Part shown: positions 1 to 7,474 of the stretch, one piece after another
Numbering within the stretch: position 1 is the stretch's first letter
How the letters are laid out: every line of letters starts with the position of its first letter
From: Zobellella endophytica
Lineage (GTDB): Bacteria; Pseudomonadota; Gammaproteobacteria; Enterobacterales; Aeromonadaceae
Length of the DNA: 64,000 nucleotides
NCBI RefSeq assembly: GCF_003012775.1
Contig: NZ_PXYG01000006.1
Location: 62,001-126,000 of the forward strand
Reading direction: 5' to 3'
The notes under the pieces: model-generated
What the model was told of the DNA's origin: nothing
The model's input: only the letters and a program-made list of their open reading frames with translations
Databases searched by the model: none
Made by a program: the position numbers and the translations under genes

Positions 1-102
1 CTTTATCATGGTCGGTTTATAGATATGCTTCTCACCCATTTCGACGACTATTTTATAACGGCGTTGGCAACAGCCGGAAAGACAGAGCCTGACAGCTTCT
101 AA
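1..102 (+). CDS. C-terminal end of an unidentified cassette gene (partial)
   Basis: Frame 1 is open from the window edge to TAA at 100-102 and encodes 33 residues ending ITALATAGKTEPDSF. The stop lies six bases before the left core of the first attC (108), the usual spacing for a cassette gene, so this is probably the 3' end of a real gene whose start is outside the window. Too little is present to assign a family. Confidence 0.55.
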   Translation, partial: LYHGRFIDMLLTHFDDYFITALATAGKTEPDSF

Positions 103-107
103 TCAAT

Positions 108-153
108 GCTAACAAATCTATGAGCGCGACAAGCACGTGATGGCGGCGTTAGC
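108..153 (+). other. attC site 1 (short, imperfect)
   Basis: Left core GCTAACAA at 108-115 and right core GCGTTAGC at 146-153 are complementary. At about 46 bp it is shorter than typical attC sites and the internal arms pair poorly, so it may carry a deletion. It separates the partial gene from the KilA-N cassette. Confidence 0.5.
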
Positions 154-173
154 TCTACGAAAAAGGAGAATCT

Positions 174-919
174 ATGCAACAATTAGCGCTTATTCCACGC
201 GTTGAAGAAGGAGCATCATTCCGCAAAGAATTGGTGATGGCTACATAAGTGCGACGGCGCTATGTCAGTCCGTAGGCAAGCGTTACTCTGATTATCGAGC
301 ATTAAAATCAACAAATGAATTCATTGTTGAGCTAGTAAACCAGACTGGGCTGCAGGAGGCGCAGCTTATTCATATTATTAGCGGTGGCAATCCTGGCTTA
401 CAGGGAACTTGGGTTCATCCTTACCTTGCTATTAACTTGGCTCAGTGGCTATCGCCTAAATTCGCGGTAAAAGTCTCGCAGTGGGTTGTAGAATGGCAAC
501 AAGGGCGCGCTAAAGCTGTCATGCCAGTGCATATTGAAAGATATATGCAAAACCGCGCGAAAGTTCCCTACACGCATTTCTCTATGCTTAATGAGCTTAC
601 TCTTAATCTGATTGCCCCATTAGAGCAGGCGGGGTATACCCTTCCTCAAGAAATGGTTCCTGATATTTCTGAAGGAAGATTGTTTTGCAAATGGCTCAGG
701 GAATCCAGAGGTATAGAGCCGAACGAGTTTCCTACATATCCTCATGAATACCCCGACGGGAGAGTTGTGCAAGCAAAACTTTACCCTATTGAGCTATACG
801 AAGATTTTAGACGGCATTTTAATGAGGTCTGGCTTCAGCAACATGCACCAAGGTATTTTGGGCAGAGAGATCAACAAGCGTTGACATTTGTCACCACTCT
901 ATTGTTGCCGTCTGCATAA
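174..919 (+). pseudogene. KilA-N domain protein, broken by a frameshift near the 5' end
   Basis: A good ribosome-binding site (AAAAAGGAG) precedes ATG at 174, which opens MQQLALIPRVEEGA and then hits TAA at 246-248. From about 206 a second frame continues without a stop to 919 and encodes a KilA-N DNA-binding domain (IIPQRIGDGYISATALCQ, then GGNPGLQGTWVHPYLAINLAQ), followed by a 120-residue tail. The second frame has no ATG before the conserved domain. One missing base around 213-217 would restore a continuous gene. KilA-N domains are common in phage antirepressors and in integron cassettes. Either the gene is inactive, or the shift is a sequencing or phase-variation event. The tail (PHEYPDGRVVQAKLYPIELY) resembles C-terminal regions seen after KilA-N in phage proteins but is not assigned. 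Confidence 0.75.
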
Positions 920-920
920 A

Positions 921-1037
921 GCTAACAATCCAATGCACACGGAGCCAGCTACGTTGCGCAATTTTTGTGGTATCGCTTCGCTCTTTTACCACAAAAATAG
1001 CTAAACTCCGCCGGCTCGGTGATTGGGGCGTTAAAGG
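921..1037 (+). other. attC site 2
   Basis: Left core GCTAACAATCC begins two bases after the KilA-N stop; the right core is GCGTTAAAG at 1028-1036. The site is about 117 bp and strongly self-complementary: CCAAT/ATTGG, GGAGCC/GGCTC, and a perfect 12-bp pair ATTTTTGTGGTA / TACCACAAAAAT around a TCGCTTCGC loop. The left core pairs with TTAGC at the start of the same cassette (149), fitting the recombination model. Confidence 0.8.
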
Positions 1038-1371
1038 CCTTGCTGCGGTGTTCATTGGCTTGGTAGTTGGCACTGACTTCGGTGGTTGTCTGTAGGCTGA
1101 AAACAACCCTCAGTGCTGCAACGGTTTTGCCAACCAATTTGGAGTTTAGGTCCCGGGGCAATCCGGCGCATCCATCGGGCAACCTCCGCTTATTCAGTGT
1201 TCTGGTTCCTGGCGCCATGGGTCAATTTGGTACAAGGTATCGGGGAGTCGGCATTCCGCATTGGGTGCCCAAATAAATCGAGGGGTAAACGGCCCTTAAC
1301 CAAGCCAGTCACGGCGACGGCTACTGCATTGCGGCTGCGCCTCCATTCCGTAGCCGCGCGTGCTGAGCGGC
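1031..1371 (+). other. cassette without a convincing gene
   Basis: Between attC 2 and the end of attC 3 there is about 260 bp outside the attC sites. The only + frame of note (1067-1276, 69 codons) begins at TTG directly after a TAG, has no ribosome-binding site, and overlaps frames open on both strands. It may be a gene-less cassette, a type common in chromosomal integrons, or encode an RNA or a promoter. Its 5' bases (TTAAAGGCC) nearly match the complement of its own attC left core (GGCCCTTAAC). Confidence 0.5.
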
Positions 1372-1378
1372 GTTAAGG
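1291..1378 (+). other. attC site 3
   Basis: Left core GGCCCTTAACC (1291-1301) and right core GCGTTAAGGC (about 1370-1379) are complementary. The interior (CCAGTCACGGCGACGG, then CGCCTCCATTCCGTAGCC) is clearly homologous to attC 7 at 7363-7452, so the two cassettes carry the same attC subfamily. Confidence 0.8.
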
Positions 1379-1408
1379 CTATACGTGGATTTAAATTAAG
1401 AAATTAGT

Positions 1409-2347
1409 ATGAGTGATATCATTGATTTACAAGAATTGGCGCCTGCTTTGGCCAAGCCATACGTTGTTACTAGATCAACGCTAGGCGCAACAACGAAAGT
1501 AGTTGATGAACAATTTTTTTGCACACCTAAAGAACTGCATCGGCTTTACGATTCTATAGGTGAAAAAATTGTAAACTTCAAACCAACGAAGGCTGGATTT
1601 CAGTACCTAATTAGCTTTACTGATAACACTCATTACGAGAACAATAACATTGGATCGCTCGAAGGTGTCGTTAGTAATTCTGGTAAAAAAACTGATAAGC
1701 TTATTTTAAATTGGGTTATTGGCCATGAACTTGATGGTGTTGAAAATGAGATGTCAGTAACGGTAAGAATTTCCAACCCGTTAAATCCCTTTGTAATGCT
1801 TCAGGCTGCAATGTCAAAAGATCATTCTGAAGCAGATAATTTGGAGCTTGACGGAGGTGCAGTTTCTATTTCAATTCATGGTGCAACGCAAACTACGGCA
1901 GAAGAAATATTTTCTATCGTTTCTAGATGGGCGGATAGCTGCCCACAACCGGTTAGTATTACCGGGTTGAATAATTTTATTTATGAACATGAAAATAAAA
2001 TTTCGTTTGTAAATTTTTGGATTTTTCCATTACTTTTTAGTCTTTGCGCATATGTTTACTTGGTGAGGTCCTCTCAAGAAACTGTAATGGAGCTTGCTTT
2101 CCTAGCTTTTGTTGGCTTTATGACTATTCGAACTGGGGCTCAACATCTCAATGGCAATATCAGAGATTGGGCTAGAAGCAGCAGAAGATTTAGCATGTTT
2201 ATGCTCACAGGAGGGGATGAGAATCAGCAGACCAAAATCGCTGCAAGATCAAGAAATAGTTCAATTAAATTGTTCGTTTCAGTAGGAATATCCTTTCTTC
2301 TTAATGTAGCGGCCGGTACGGTGGTAGCATTATATATCCAGCCTTAA
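1409..2347 (+). CDS. cassette-encoded membrane-anchored protein of unknown function
   Basis: A 312-residue protein with AT-rich codon use. I do not recognise the family. Residues 1 to about 195 look soluble and mixed alpha/beta (for example LYDSIGEKIVNFKPTKAG, VTVRISNPLNPFVMLQ). The C-terminal third has about three hydrophobic segments (near 200-217, 225-245 and 288-309) separated by a basic stretch (RDWARSSRRF), so it is probably anchored in the inner membrane with a cytoplasmic N-terminal domain. The ATG at 1409 follows the attC 3 core by 36 bases. The stop TAA lies inside the attC 4 left core (GCCTTAACAA), the usual tight cassette architecture. Confidence 0.75.
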   Translation: MSDIIDLQELAPALAKPYVVTRSTLGATTKVVDEQFFCTPKELHRLYDSIGEKIVNFKPTKAGFQYLISFTDNTHYENNNIGSLEGVVSNSGKKTDKLILNWVIGHELDGVENEMSVTVRISNPLNPFVMLQAAMSKDHSEADNLELDGGAVSISIHGATQTTAEEIFSIVSRWADSCPQPVSITGLNNFIYEHENKISFVNFWIFPLLFSLCAYVYLVRSSQETVMELAFLAFVGFMTIRTGAQHLNGNIRDWARSSRRFSMFMLTGGDENQQTKIAARSRNSSIKLFVSVGISFLLNVAAGTVVALYIQP

Positions 2348-2397
2348 CAATCGCAGGCAGTATGCTCCGGCCCTTCGGGCCTCCGCGGGCGTTATGC
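2341..2397 (+). other. attC site 4
   Basis: A compact 57-bp attC with left core GCCTTAACAA at 2341-2350, an inner hairpin GGCCC-TTC-GGGCC, and right core GCGTTATGC ending at 2397. The left core is the exact complement of GTTAAGGC at the start of the same cassette (1372-1379). The stop codon of the upstream gene is contained in the left core. Confidence 0.8.
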
Positions 2398-2418
2398 AAG
2401 AATACATTCGAGCCCCAT

Positions 2419-2952
2419 ATGAGTTTATCAAGAGTAGAAAAAATTGAGTGGCTGGTAAGCAATCTTGAAGAGATTTCAAAGTCTTATTTCATTAGCAAGG
2501 CTATCAACCAACACATTATAAGTTTAGATTTCGGGTTCGAGGCTTTTGCGCCTTATAGGCATCTTTGTAATGTACTTGTCGCTGATGTAGTAATTCGATG
2601 GTGCAAAGTATTCGGAACAGACAACGAAGAAATGCATTGGAAAAAACTTATCAATGAAGCTGACTTGGTGGCCTTTAGAGCAGATCTGTTTTCTTCAGCT
2701 AATGTGTCGCAAGAAGAGTACAGCGCTTACTGGCGCCAAATGAAAGAAGTTAGAGACTCCGTATGTGCTCATTTTAATTATGAATATGTAGGCAAAGAAA
2801 TCCCCCATTTTGAAAAAGCTATTGATAGCGCTTCGGCAGCCCATTCATACTTTGTTAACGTACTCATTAAATTAGGTGTTAAGCGGTCTAAGTTTGATCT
2901 AAAGCAATTTGGTCTACTCTCATCAGAAGGTTTCATTAAAAAAATTAGGTAA
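2419..2952 (+). CDS. HEPN-like cassette protein
   Basis: A 177-residue soluble, helix-rich protein. I start it at ATG 2419 (MSLSRVEKIEWL); an upstream in-frame ATG at 2362 lies inside attC 4 and would translate the attC hairpin. Around residue 114 it has VRDSVCAHFN, an R-x5-H arrangement like the RX4-6H active site of HEPN ribonucleases and of AbiU2-type proteins, set in a predicted helix (MKEVRDSVCAHFNYEY). The rest (ADVVIRWCKVFG, WKKLINEADL) resembles cassette and abortive-infection proteins of that type. Assignment rests on the motif and helical pattern only. No partner antitoxin gene is present in the cassette. The stop TAA immediately precedes the split attC 5. Confidence 0.6.
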   Translation: MSLSRVEKIEWLVSNLEEISKSYFISKAINQHIISLDFGFEAFAPYRHLCNVLVADVVIRWCKVFGTDNEEMHWKKLINEADLVAFRADLFSSANVSQEEYSAYWRQMKEVRDSVCAHFNYEYVGKEIPHFEKAIDSASAAHSYFVNVLIKLGVKRSKFDLKQFGLLSSEGFIKKIR

Positions 2953-2958
2953 TGCATA

Positions 2959-3027
2959 ATCAGGTAGCCGAGGGTTTCTAACCCTCAGCCCCCACAACAC
3001 CCTGCATGCGGGTCCGCACAGGGCGTT
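2959..3027 (-). ncRNA. group II intron domains V-VI
   Basis: Read on the minus strand just after the maturase stop, the sequence forms a short domain V-like hairpin (CGCCCTGTGCGG, then CCGCATGCAGGGTG), followed by GTGGGGGCT and a hairpin GAGGGTTAGAAACCCTC ending CGGCTACCTGAT. This compact 3' end is characteristic of class C introns. The expected branch-point region lies in the last hairpin. Confidence 0.7.
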
Positions 3028-4366
3028 TCACTTGGAATGGTGAAGCTTGATCCATCCATCACGCAACGCATATAAACCCTGGGCTTTCAGGTAGGCGTTG
3101 TTCAGCGCTTCCTGTATTCCCGGTGTCTTTGAACTGCGCCATGGGCCTTTGCTGGTGATGCCACACGCCACTGCCGACTGTACGCGTACGCCGAGTTTCG
3201 TCAGTTGCCGTACCTTGGTACGTGGCTTGCGCCACTGACGCCAGTACGCCATCCGTACCCGACGCCGGATCCAGTTATCCAGATCGACGCAGAGTTGATA
3301 GCAATTGGCGATGCCAAAATAGTTTCTCCAGCCCCGCAGGTACTGGCTGACTTTGAACAACCGATAACGCATCGATACGCCCCAGTTGCGGTTCGTTAAC
3401 CGTCGAACCTGCTGCTTGAACTTCAGCAGGGTTTTTGGATGCCACTGAATGCGTCCGGCCCGGAAGGTGAACCCCAGGAACTGGCTTTCAGTGGTGTTAA
3501 CGACACGGCTTTTGGTTGGGTTGACCACCAGTTTCAGACGGTGTTGCAGGAAGTGGCCGATGCTGCGCAGCACCCGCTCGCCGGCACGCCGACTCTTCAC
3601 CAGAATGGTAAAGTCGTCGGCATAGCGGGCGAACCGGTGGCCGCGTTTCTCCAGCTCTTTGTCCAGCGGATCGAGCATGATGTTGGCCAGCAGGGGAGAC
3701 AGTGGTCCACCCTGTGGCACCCCTTCTCGACTCTCGTGATGGCGCTGGTTGTCGACAACCCCGGCTCGCAGGTAGCGGCCAATCAGATCCAGTAAACGTT
3801 TATCCTGGATCTTGCGGCCAAGACAGGACATCAGTAGGTCGTGATTGACCCGGTCGAAGAACGTCGACAGGTCAACATCCACGGCGAAGCGCCGTCCTTC
3901 CTTGATGATGCCCTGTACCTGCTTCACCGCCTGCTGCCCATTGCGACCCGGACGGAATCCAAAGCTGTGCTCCGAGAAGCCGGGATCGAAAATGGGCGTG
4001 AGAACCTGGGCGATGGCCAGCTGGATCACGCGGTCGATAACGGTGGGGATCCCCAGTGGGCGTTTGCCGCCATCCGGTTTGTCGATCTCTACCCGCCGAA
4101 CCGGAGACGGCCGATACCGACCGGTTTCCAGTTCGGTGACCACGCTTTTCCAGTGACCGGATTTGGCCCAGGCGGGGAACGCCTCGATGGTCATGCCATC
4201 GATACCCGGCGCCCCCTTGTTGGCTCTGTCGAACACGGGCCCATGCAGCTTGCAGGTTTGCCCGCTGCAAGACGCGCTCGAACAGATCGTGGCTAAAGGC
4301 TGGCTTCGGGTCATGACGCTGAGTCACGTCATTGCCGGGCGGCATTCGTGTATTCAAGTCTGACAA
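3028..4366 (-). pseudogene. ltrA: group II intron reverse transcriptase/maturase, frameshifted
   Basis: The intron-encoded protein is predicted to start at TTG 4366 behind a strong AGGAGGAG site (SDLNTRMPPGNDVTQRHDPK, then FERVLQRANLQAAWARVR). The conserved body (ANKGAPGIDGMTIEAFPAW onward) is in another frame that opens at an ATG at 4314. One extra base around 4225-4240 separates the two, so about 45 N-terminal residues are disconnected. Downstream everything is intact: RT motifs IDKPDGGKRPLGIPTVIDR and FGFRPGR, the catalytic RYADDFTILV box, the maturase domain (FLGFTFRAGRIQWHP) and the GIIM-type WRNYFGIANCYQ region. The protein would promote splicing and retrohoming. The shift probably impairs it unless translation restarts at 4314. 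Confidence 0.85.
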
Positions 4367-5075
4367 GGCTCCTCCTCCTTTGTTCTAGGTGTTCAGGCCT
4401 TCACTCTGTCCCGGCCATTACGCCCGGGCCTTTGGCTACTATGCCGTCTGCTGACTTCTGCTTAATCACCCGACGGGTTACCCCGCAGGGCGCTATCGGT
4501 GGTCATCGGTTTTGCTCGTACAGGTTGATGGGGCCTGCACGCCGGGCCTGTTGAAACCAGTGGCCAGACTGGGGTGTTGTTGACACGATCGCGGGTTAAG
4601 CAGATCTCCCCGGATAAGAACATGGACCTTCGCTGCACAACCGCCACATTTACTTTGCTCCTGAACCAGCGGACTTCGTCTTCTTGTGCAGACTCGTCCC
4701 AGAGCTAAGCCTCGTATGTGATTTCTGTTCGTCGGCTCGCAGCTTTGCGCTCGGGCTTCCTTCAGACCCTACCTCGTGGCAGAGCCCTTGCCTTCGGCTA
4801 GTAGTTATCGTTCAATGGATGAAAGTGAAGGAAATCAACCACTCACAGGGAACAGTATGATCAGCACAGCTCTCCATCGACGTTGGTTCTCCTACAGGGG
4901 ACTCTCACCCCATCAGTTCATGCCCATGCCGGGCGTACACAAATTGCTTAATTTCGTTCCGGCCACAAAAAGCGTGGCCTCCACTGGACTGCCTACGCTG
5001 CGCTGCGGCAGCCAATTAGCAAAGCGTTATGCATCTGATGTCAGCTCAGAATCTTGCACATATTAATTCGAAGGA

Positions 5076-6950
5076 ATGATTTTGAATTTTCCAATAAGCA
5101 TTAAAGCAAATATCAATAGCCACAATGGTAACTTTTCTAGAGATATAGAGATTCAAGGCGGGCTGACCGTTCTCATTGGCCCAAATGGTGGTGGTAAGAC
5201 TCACCTTCTGAGAGGGTTAAAGCAACCACTAGCTTCCATAGTACCTGGGAAAAAGGTTCGCTTTCTGTCTGCTGGGCGAATGGGCCTTCTTGAGCAATAT
5301 CGCTCAGATTACAACGGGCATCACGGAAGCAACCCGGATTATGACGGCGCAAATTTTGGGTCAAAGCACGACACAACCCGAAGGCATCAAACGGAAACGC
5401 TAAATGGTGATTTCCAAACTCTTTCTGAGCGCGCAGATATATTAATTAAGGTGCAAGAGCGATTAAGAAAGCTGTTCAAGCGGGATTTGATAATTGAATG
5501 GGATGCCGGAACTTTAAAGGTGGTATTTGCGAGATTAGATACCACATCTAAACCATACTCGTCAGGTCGAGAAGCATCAGGATTACTTCATCTTGTCGGT
5601 ATTTTGGCGGCCTTGTATGACGATGAAGTAGGAGCTTTATTAATTGATGAGCCTGAAGTCTCGCTCCACCCACAACTGCAGTCATTTTTATTGAATGAAA
5701 TTATCTCTGCAGCTGGGCACCCATCTGAAGGTGGGTATAAAAAGATAGTGATTATGGCTACGCATTCGACAGAAATGCTCCGAATCACCAAGCCTAGTGA
5801 CTTAACGTCGCTAATATTCTGTCATGATTTAGATAAACCTCCTGTCCAGCTCAATCCCAGCGATGAACAATTGAAAAATAGAAAGCTTCAAACTTTGATT
5901 GCCAGGCTTGGACAAGAGCATAAGCTATCATTGTTTTGCCGAAGGCCGCTCTTAGTAGAAGGGCCAAGTGATGTAATGATTGCGTCGTTCATTTCCAACA
6001 AACTTGAGCTTCATCTTGAAGCTGCAGGCTCTCAATTGCTACCGGTAATTGGCAAAGGCCAAATGCCAGTTGTTGTGAAGTTCATGAGGCTGCTTGGGAA
6101 AAATCCAGTAGTTCTCGCAGATGCTGACGCATTTACAGATGACATGGACCTAGTTCAATGCTTTTTAGCCAATTCCCCTGCTGCAGATGCAAGTGCTTCG
6201 AAACTTGGAGCGCCATCAGCTATAAAGCTCGCATCTTCAACATATAGCGATTTTTGTTCATTAGTAGGTCCTAATTGGGGAGATATATCTAAATTGGCTG
6301 AAGGGCATCCTTACTGCGTTAACGCCGAAGAGCCAGTTGATGATAAAGTTAAGAGAAGATCTGCTTTTTGCACGCTAATGAGTTTGGCTGGCTCGGATTT
6401 GAAAGGTTTAATCAATGCCGATAAATGGTCTTCCATGAAGGACCGGCTAGAAGTTGTATTGCGTTTACTAGAAGAGTCTGGGTGTTTTATTTTAAGGAAG
6501 GGGGCGATTGAATCATATTATCAAGCTTCTGATATTTATACGTCAGAAGGAAAGCCCACTGCTGCTGTCGATGAAATTGAGTTCTTAGATCAGATTCCAA
6601 TCGCAGAAATTAGAGAAAAATTGGGTGATTTAGTTCGCTGTATTGAACACGCATCTGACGGCAAACGCATTGACGAGGCGGAATCACTTAGAGATATTCT
6701 TCTGTCTATTGCAGCACCAGCAGCTGCCCGATTAAGCGCAAATGAAAAGACAACTACCCAGGATATCAACATTTTAGCCAAAACTATTCTTGGGGAGCGC
6801 GCTAATATATTTAAGTGCTCTGTTGATGGTGAAAAATTAACGATTGACATAGAAAGTAAGATTCTGAATGTTAACGGCTTTCCAGTAACAATAGATAAAA
6901 ATGATGATGTAGTTAAAATCATTGAGCGTGTCTTGCGAAGTAATGCATAA
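5076..6950 (+). CDS. OLD-like ATPase with TOPRIM domain (probable defence nuclease)
   Basis: A 624-residue protein. The N-terminal ABC/SMC-like ATPase has Walker A GPNGGGKT (residues 35-42), a signature-like SSGREASGLLHL, Walker B ALLIDEPEVSLHPQ and an H-loop IMATHSTEM. A TOPRIM-like module follows with RPLLVEGPSDVMIASF and VVLADADAFTDD, giving the Glu and DxD metal ligands. This layout matches OLD-family (overcoming lysogenization defect) nucleases and AAA_21 proteins, several of which protect against phage. The remaining 230 residues are family-variable. It is carried alone in the cassette with no GajB-type helicase partner, so it would be a class 1 (single-gene) OLD. AT-rich codon use and the stop overlapping attC 6 mark it as cassette cargo. 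Function as defence is inference. Confidence 0.8.
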   Translation: MILNFPISIKANINSHNGNFSRDIEIQGGLTVLIGPNGGGKTHLLRGLKQPLASIVPGKKVRFLSAGRMGLLEQYRSDYNGHHGSNPDYDGANFGSKHDTTRRHQTETLNGDFQTLSERADILIKVQERLRKLFKRDLIIEWDAGTLKVVFARLDTTSKPYSSGREASGLLHLVGILAALYDDEVGALLIDEPEVSLHPQLQSFLLNEIISAAGHPSEGGYKKIVIMATHSTEMLRITKPSDLTSLIFCHDLDKPPVQLNPSDEQLKNRKLQTLIARLGQEHKLSLFCRRPLLVEGPSDVMIASFISNKLELHLEAAGSQLLPVIGKGQMPVVVKFMRLLGKNPVVLADADAFTDDMDLVQCFLANSPAADASASKLGAPSAIKLASSTYSDFCSLVGPNWGDISKLAEGHPYCVNAEEPVDDKVKRRSAFCTLMSLAGSDLKGLINADKWSSMKDRLEVVLRLLEESGCFILRKGAIESYYQASDIYTSEGKPTAAVDEIEFLDQIPIAEIREKLGDLVRCIEHASDGKRIDEAESLRDILLSIAAPAAARLSANEKTTTQDINILAKTILGERANIFKCSVDGEKLTIDIESKILNVNGFPVTIDKNDDVVKIIERVLRSNA

Positions 6951-7015
6951 CAAGTTGCTGCACACGGAAAATTACTCGCTGCGCTCCCAATTTTCCGGTG
7001 AGCAAAGCGTTAGCA
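6945..7015 (+). other. attC site 6
   Basis: Left core GCATAACAAGTTGCT (6945-6959) contains the stop codon of the OLD-like gene; right core AGCAAAGCGTTAGCA ends at 7015. The inner palindrome is GGAAAATT...AATTTTCC. The left core matches TTATGC at the start of its own cassette (5027-5032). Confidence 0.8.
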
Positions 7016-7030
7016 GTGAAGGAGCTGATT

Positions 7031-7327
7031 GTGATTCGGGTAGTTTATCGTTGGAAAGTTAAGGAAGAGAATTTTACGAGATTTCAAGATGTATGGAGTC
7101 GTACTACGAACAAAATACATGAGACGGTTCCAGGGGCACTGGGAAGCTTTATGCTTCGTAGTCCAGAGGATAAAACCGAAGTGATTACAGTGGCAAAATG
7201 GAATTCAATGGATAGTTGGAGAGCATTTTGGGGTTCTGAGAATCCGTCGGAGATGGTTGAAATGCGAAAGATAGGGGAGAGAGTTTCAGCCACGGTATAC
7301 GATGAAATAGACGACTTTACTCGTTGA
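7031..7327 (+). CDS. ABM-superfamily (dimeric alpha/beta barrel) protein
   Basis: A 98-residue protein. GTG 7031 is chosen as start because GAAGGAG lies eight bases upstream; an earlier in-frame GTG at 6998 sits inside attC 6. The sequence (MIRVVYRWKVKEENFTRFQD, AKWNSMDSWRAFWGS) has the spacing of antibiotic-biosynthesis-monooxygenase-like domains: a beta strand, a helix ending in W/F, then a strand with 'KWxSxxxWxxFW'. Members bind or oxidise small aromatic compounds or haem, but many have no known substrate. No substrate can be inferred here. The cassette continues to attC 7 at 7363. Confidence 0.7.
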   Translation: MIRVVYRWKVKEENFTRFQDVWSRTTNKIHETVPGALGSFMLRSPEDKTEVITVAKWNSMDSWRAFWGSENPSEMVEMRKIGERVSATVYDEIDDFTR

Positions 7328-7362
7328 AGAAAGTGTTGGTTCTATATCCATTGTTCACGATC

Positions 7363-7452
7363 CACATAACCAGGCCAGTCACGGCGACGCCTACTACATT
7401 GTGGCTTCGCCTCCACTCCGCAGCCACGCATTCTGGCTGGCTGGCGTTACAT
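7363..7452 (+). other. attC site 7
   Basis: The left core region ACATAACCAGGCCAGTC and right core GGCGTTACAT (7443-7452) bracket an interior closely related to attC 3 (CCAGTCACGGCGACG, GGCTTCGCCTCCACTCCG). The left core does not pair with the first bases of its own cassette (TTAGCAG), so this site may have been exchanged. Confidence 0.75.
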
Positions 7453-7474
7453 TTTCAAAGAATGAAGGAAATTT

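Larger units (their letters stand above)
2959..4938 (-). mobile_element. group IIC-attC intron
   Basis: A roughly 1,980-bp element on the minus strand. Its 5' end reads GTACGCCCGGCATGGGCATG on the minus strand from 4938, its 3' end reads CCTGAT at 2959, and a reverse transcriptase/maturase lies between. On the minus strand the target is TTTGT/TATGC, matching the known TTGT insertion preference of attC-invading group IIC introns, which use the bottom strand. The ends are set by restoring the uninterrupted attC core and are uncertain by one or two bases. Positions 4367-4938 hold the non-coding 5' ribozyme domains; 2959-3027 hold domains V and VI. Confidence 0.85.
2954..5032 (+). other. attC site 5, split by a group II intron
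   Basis: The left core begins GCATA (2954-2958), is interrupted by the intron, and resumes with ACAAATTGC at 4939. The right core GTTATGC is at 5026-5032. Rejoined, the left core reads GCATAACAAATTGC, complementary to GCAAAGCGTTATGC at the right end. Inner arms GGCCAC-AAAAAGC-GTGGCC (about 4971-4980) and GGCTGCC/GGCAGCC-like pairs are visible. The left core also matches TTATGC at the start of the upstream cassette (2392). Confidence 0.75.

Noticed and set aside
949-1218. 89-codon minus frame across attC 2 and the gene-less cassette
   Set aside because: It translates the attC hairpin and opposes cassette orientation, with no ribosome-binding site.
3205-4296. several + strand frames over the intron maturase
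   Set aside because: They are shadows of the reverse transcriptase, whose motifs on the minus strand are unambiguous.
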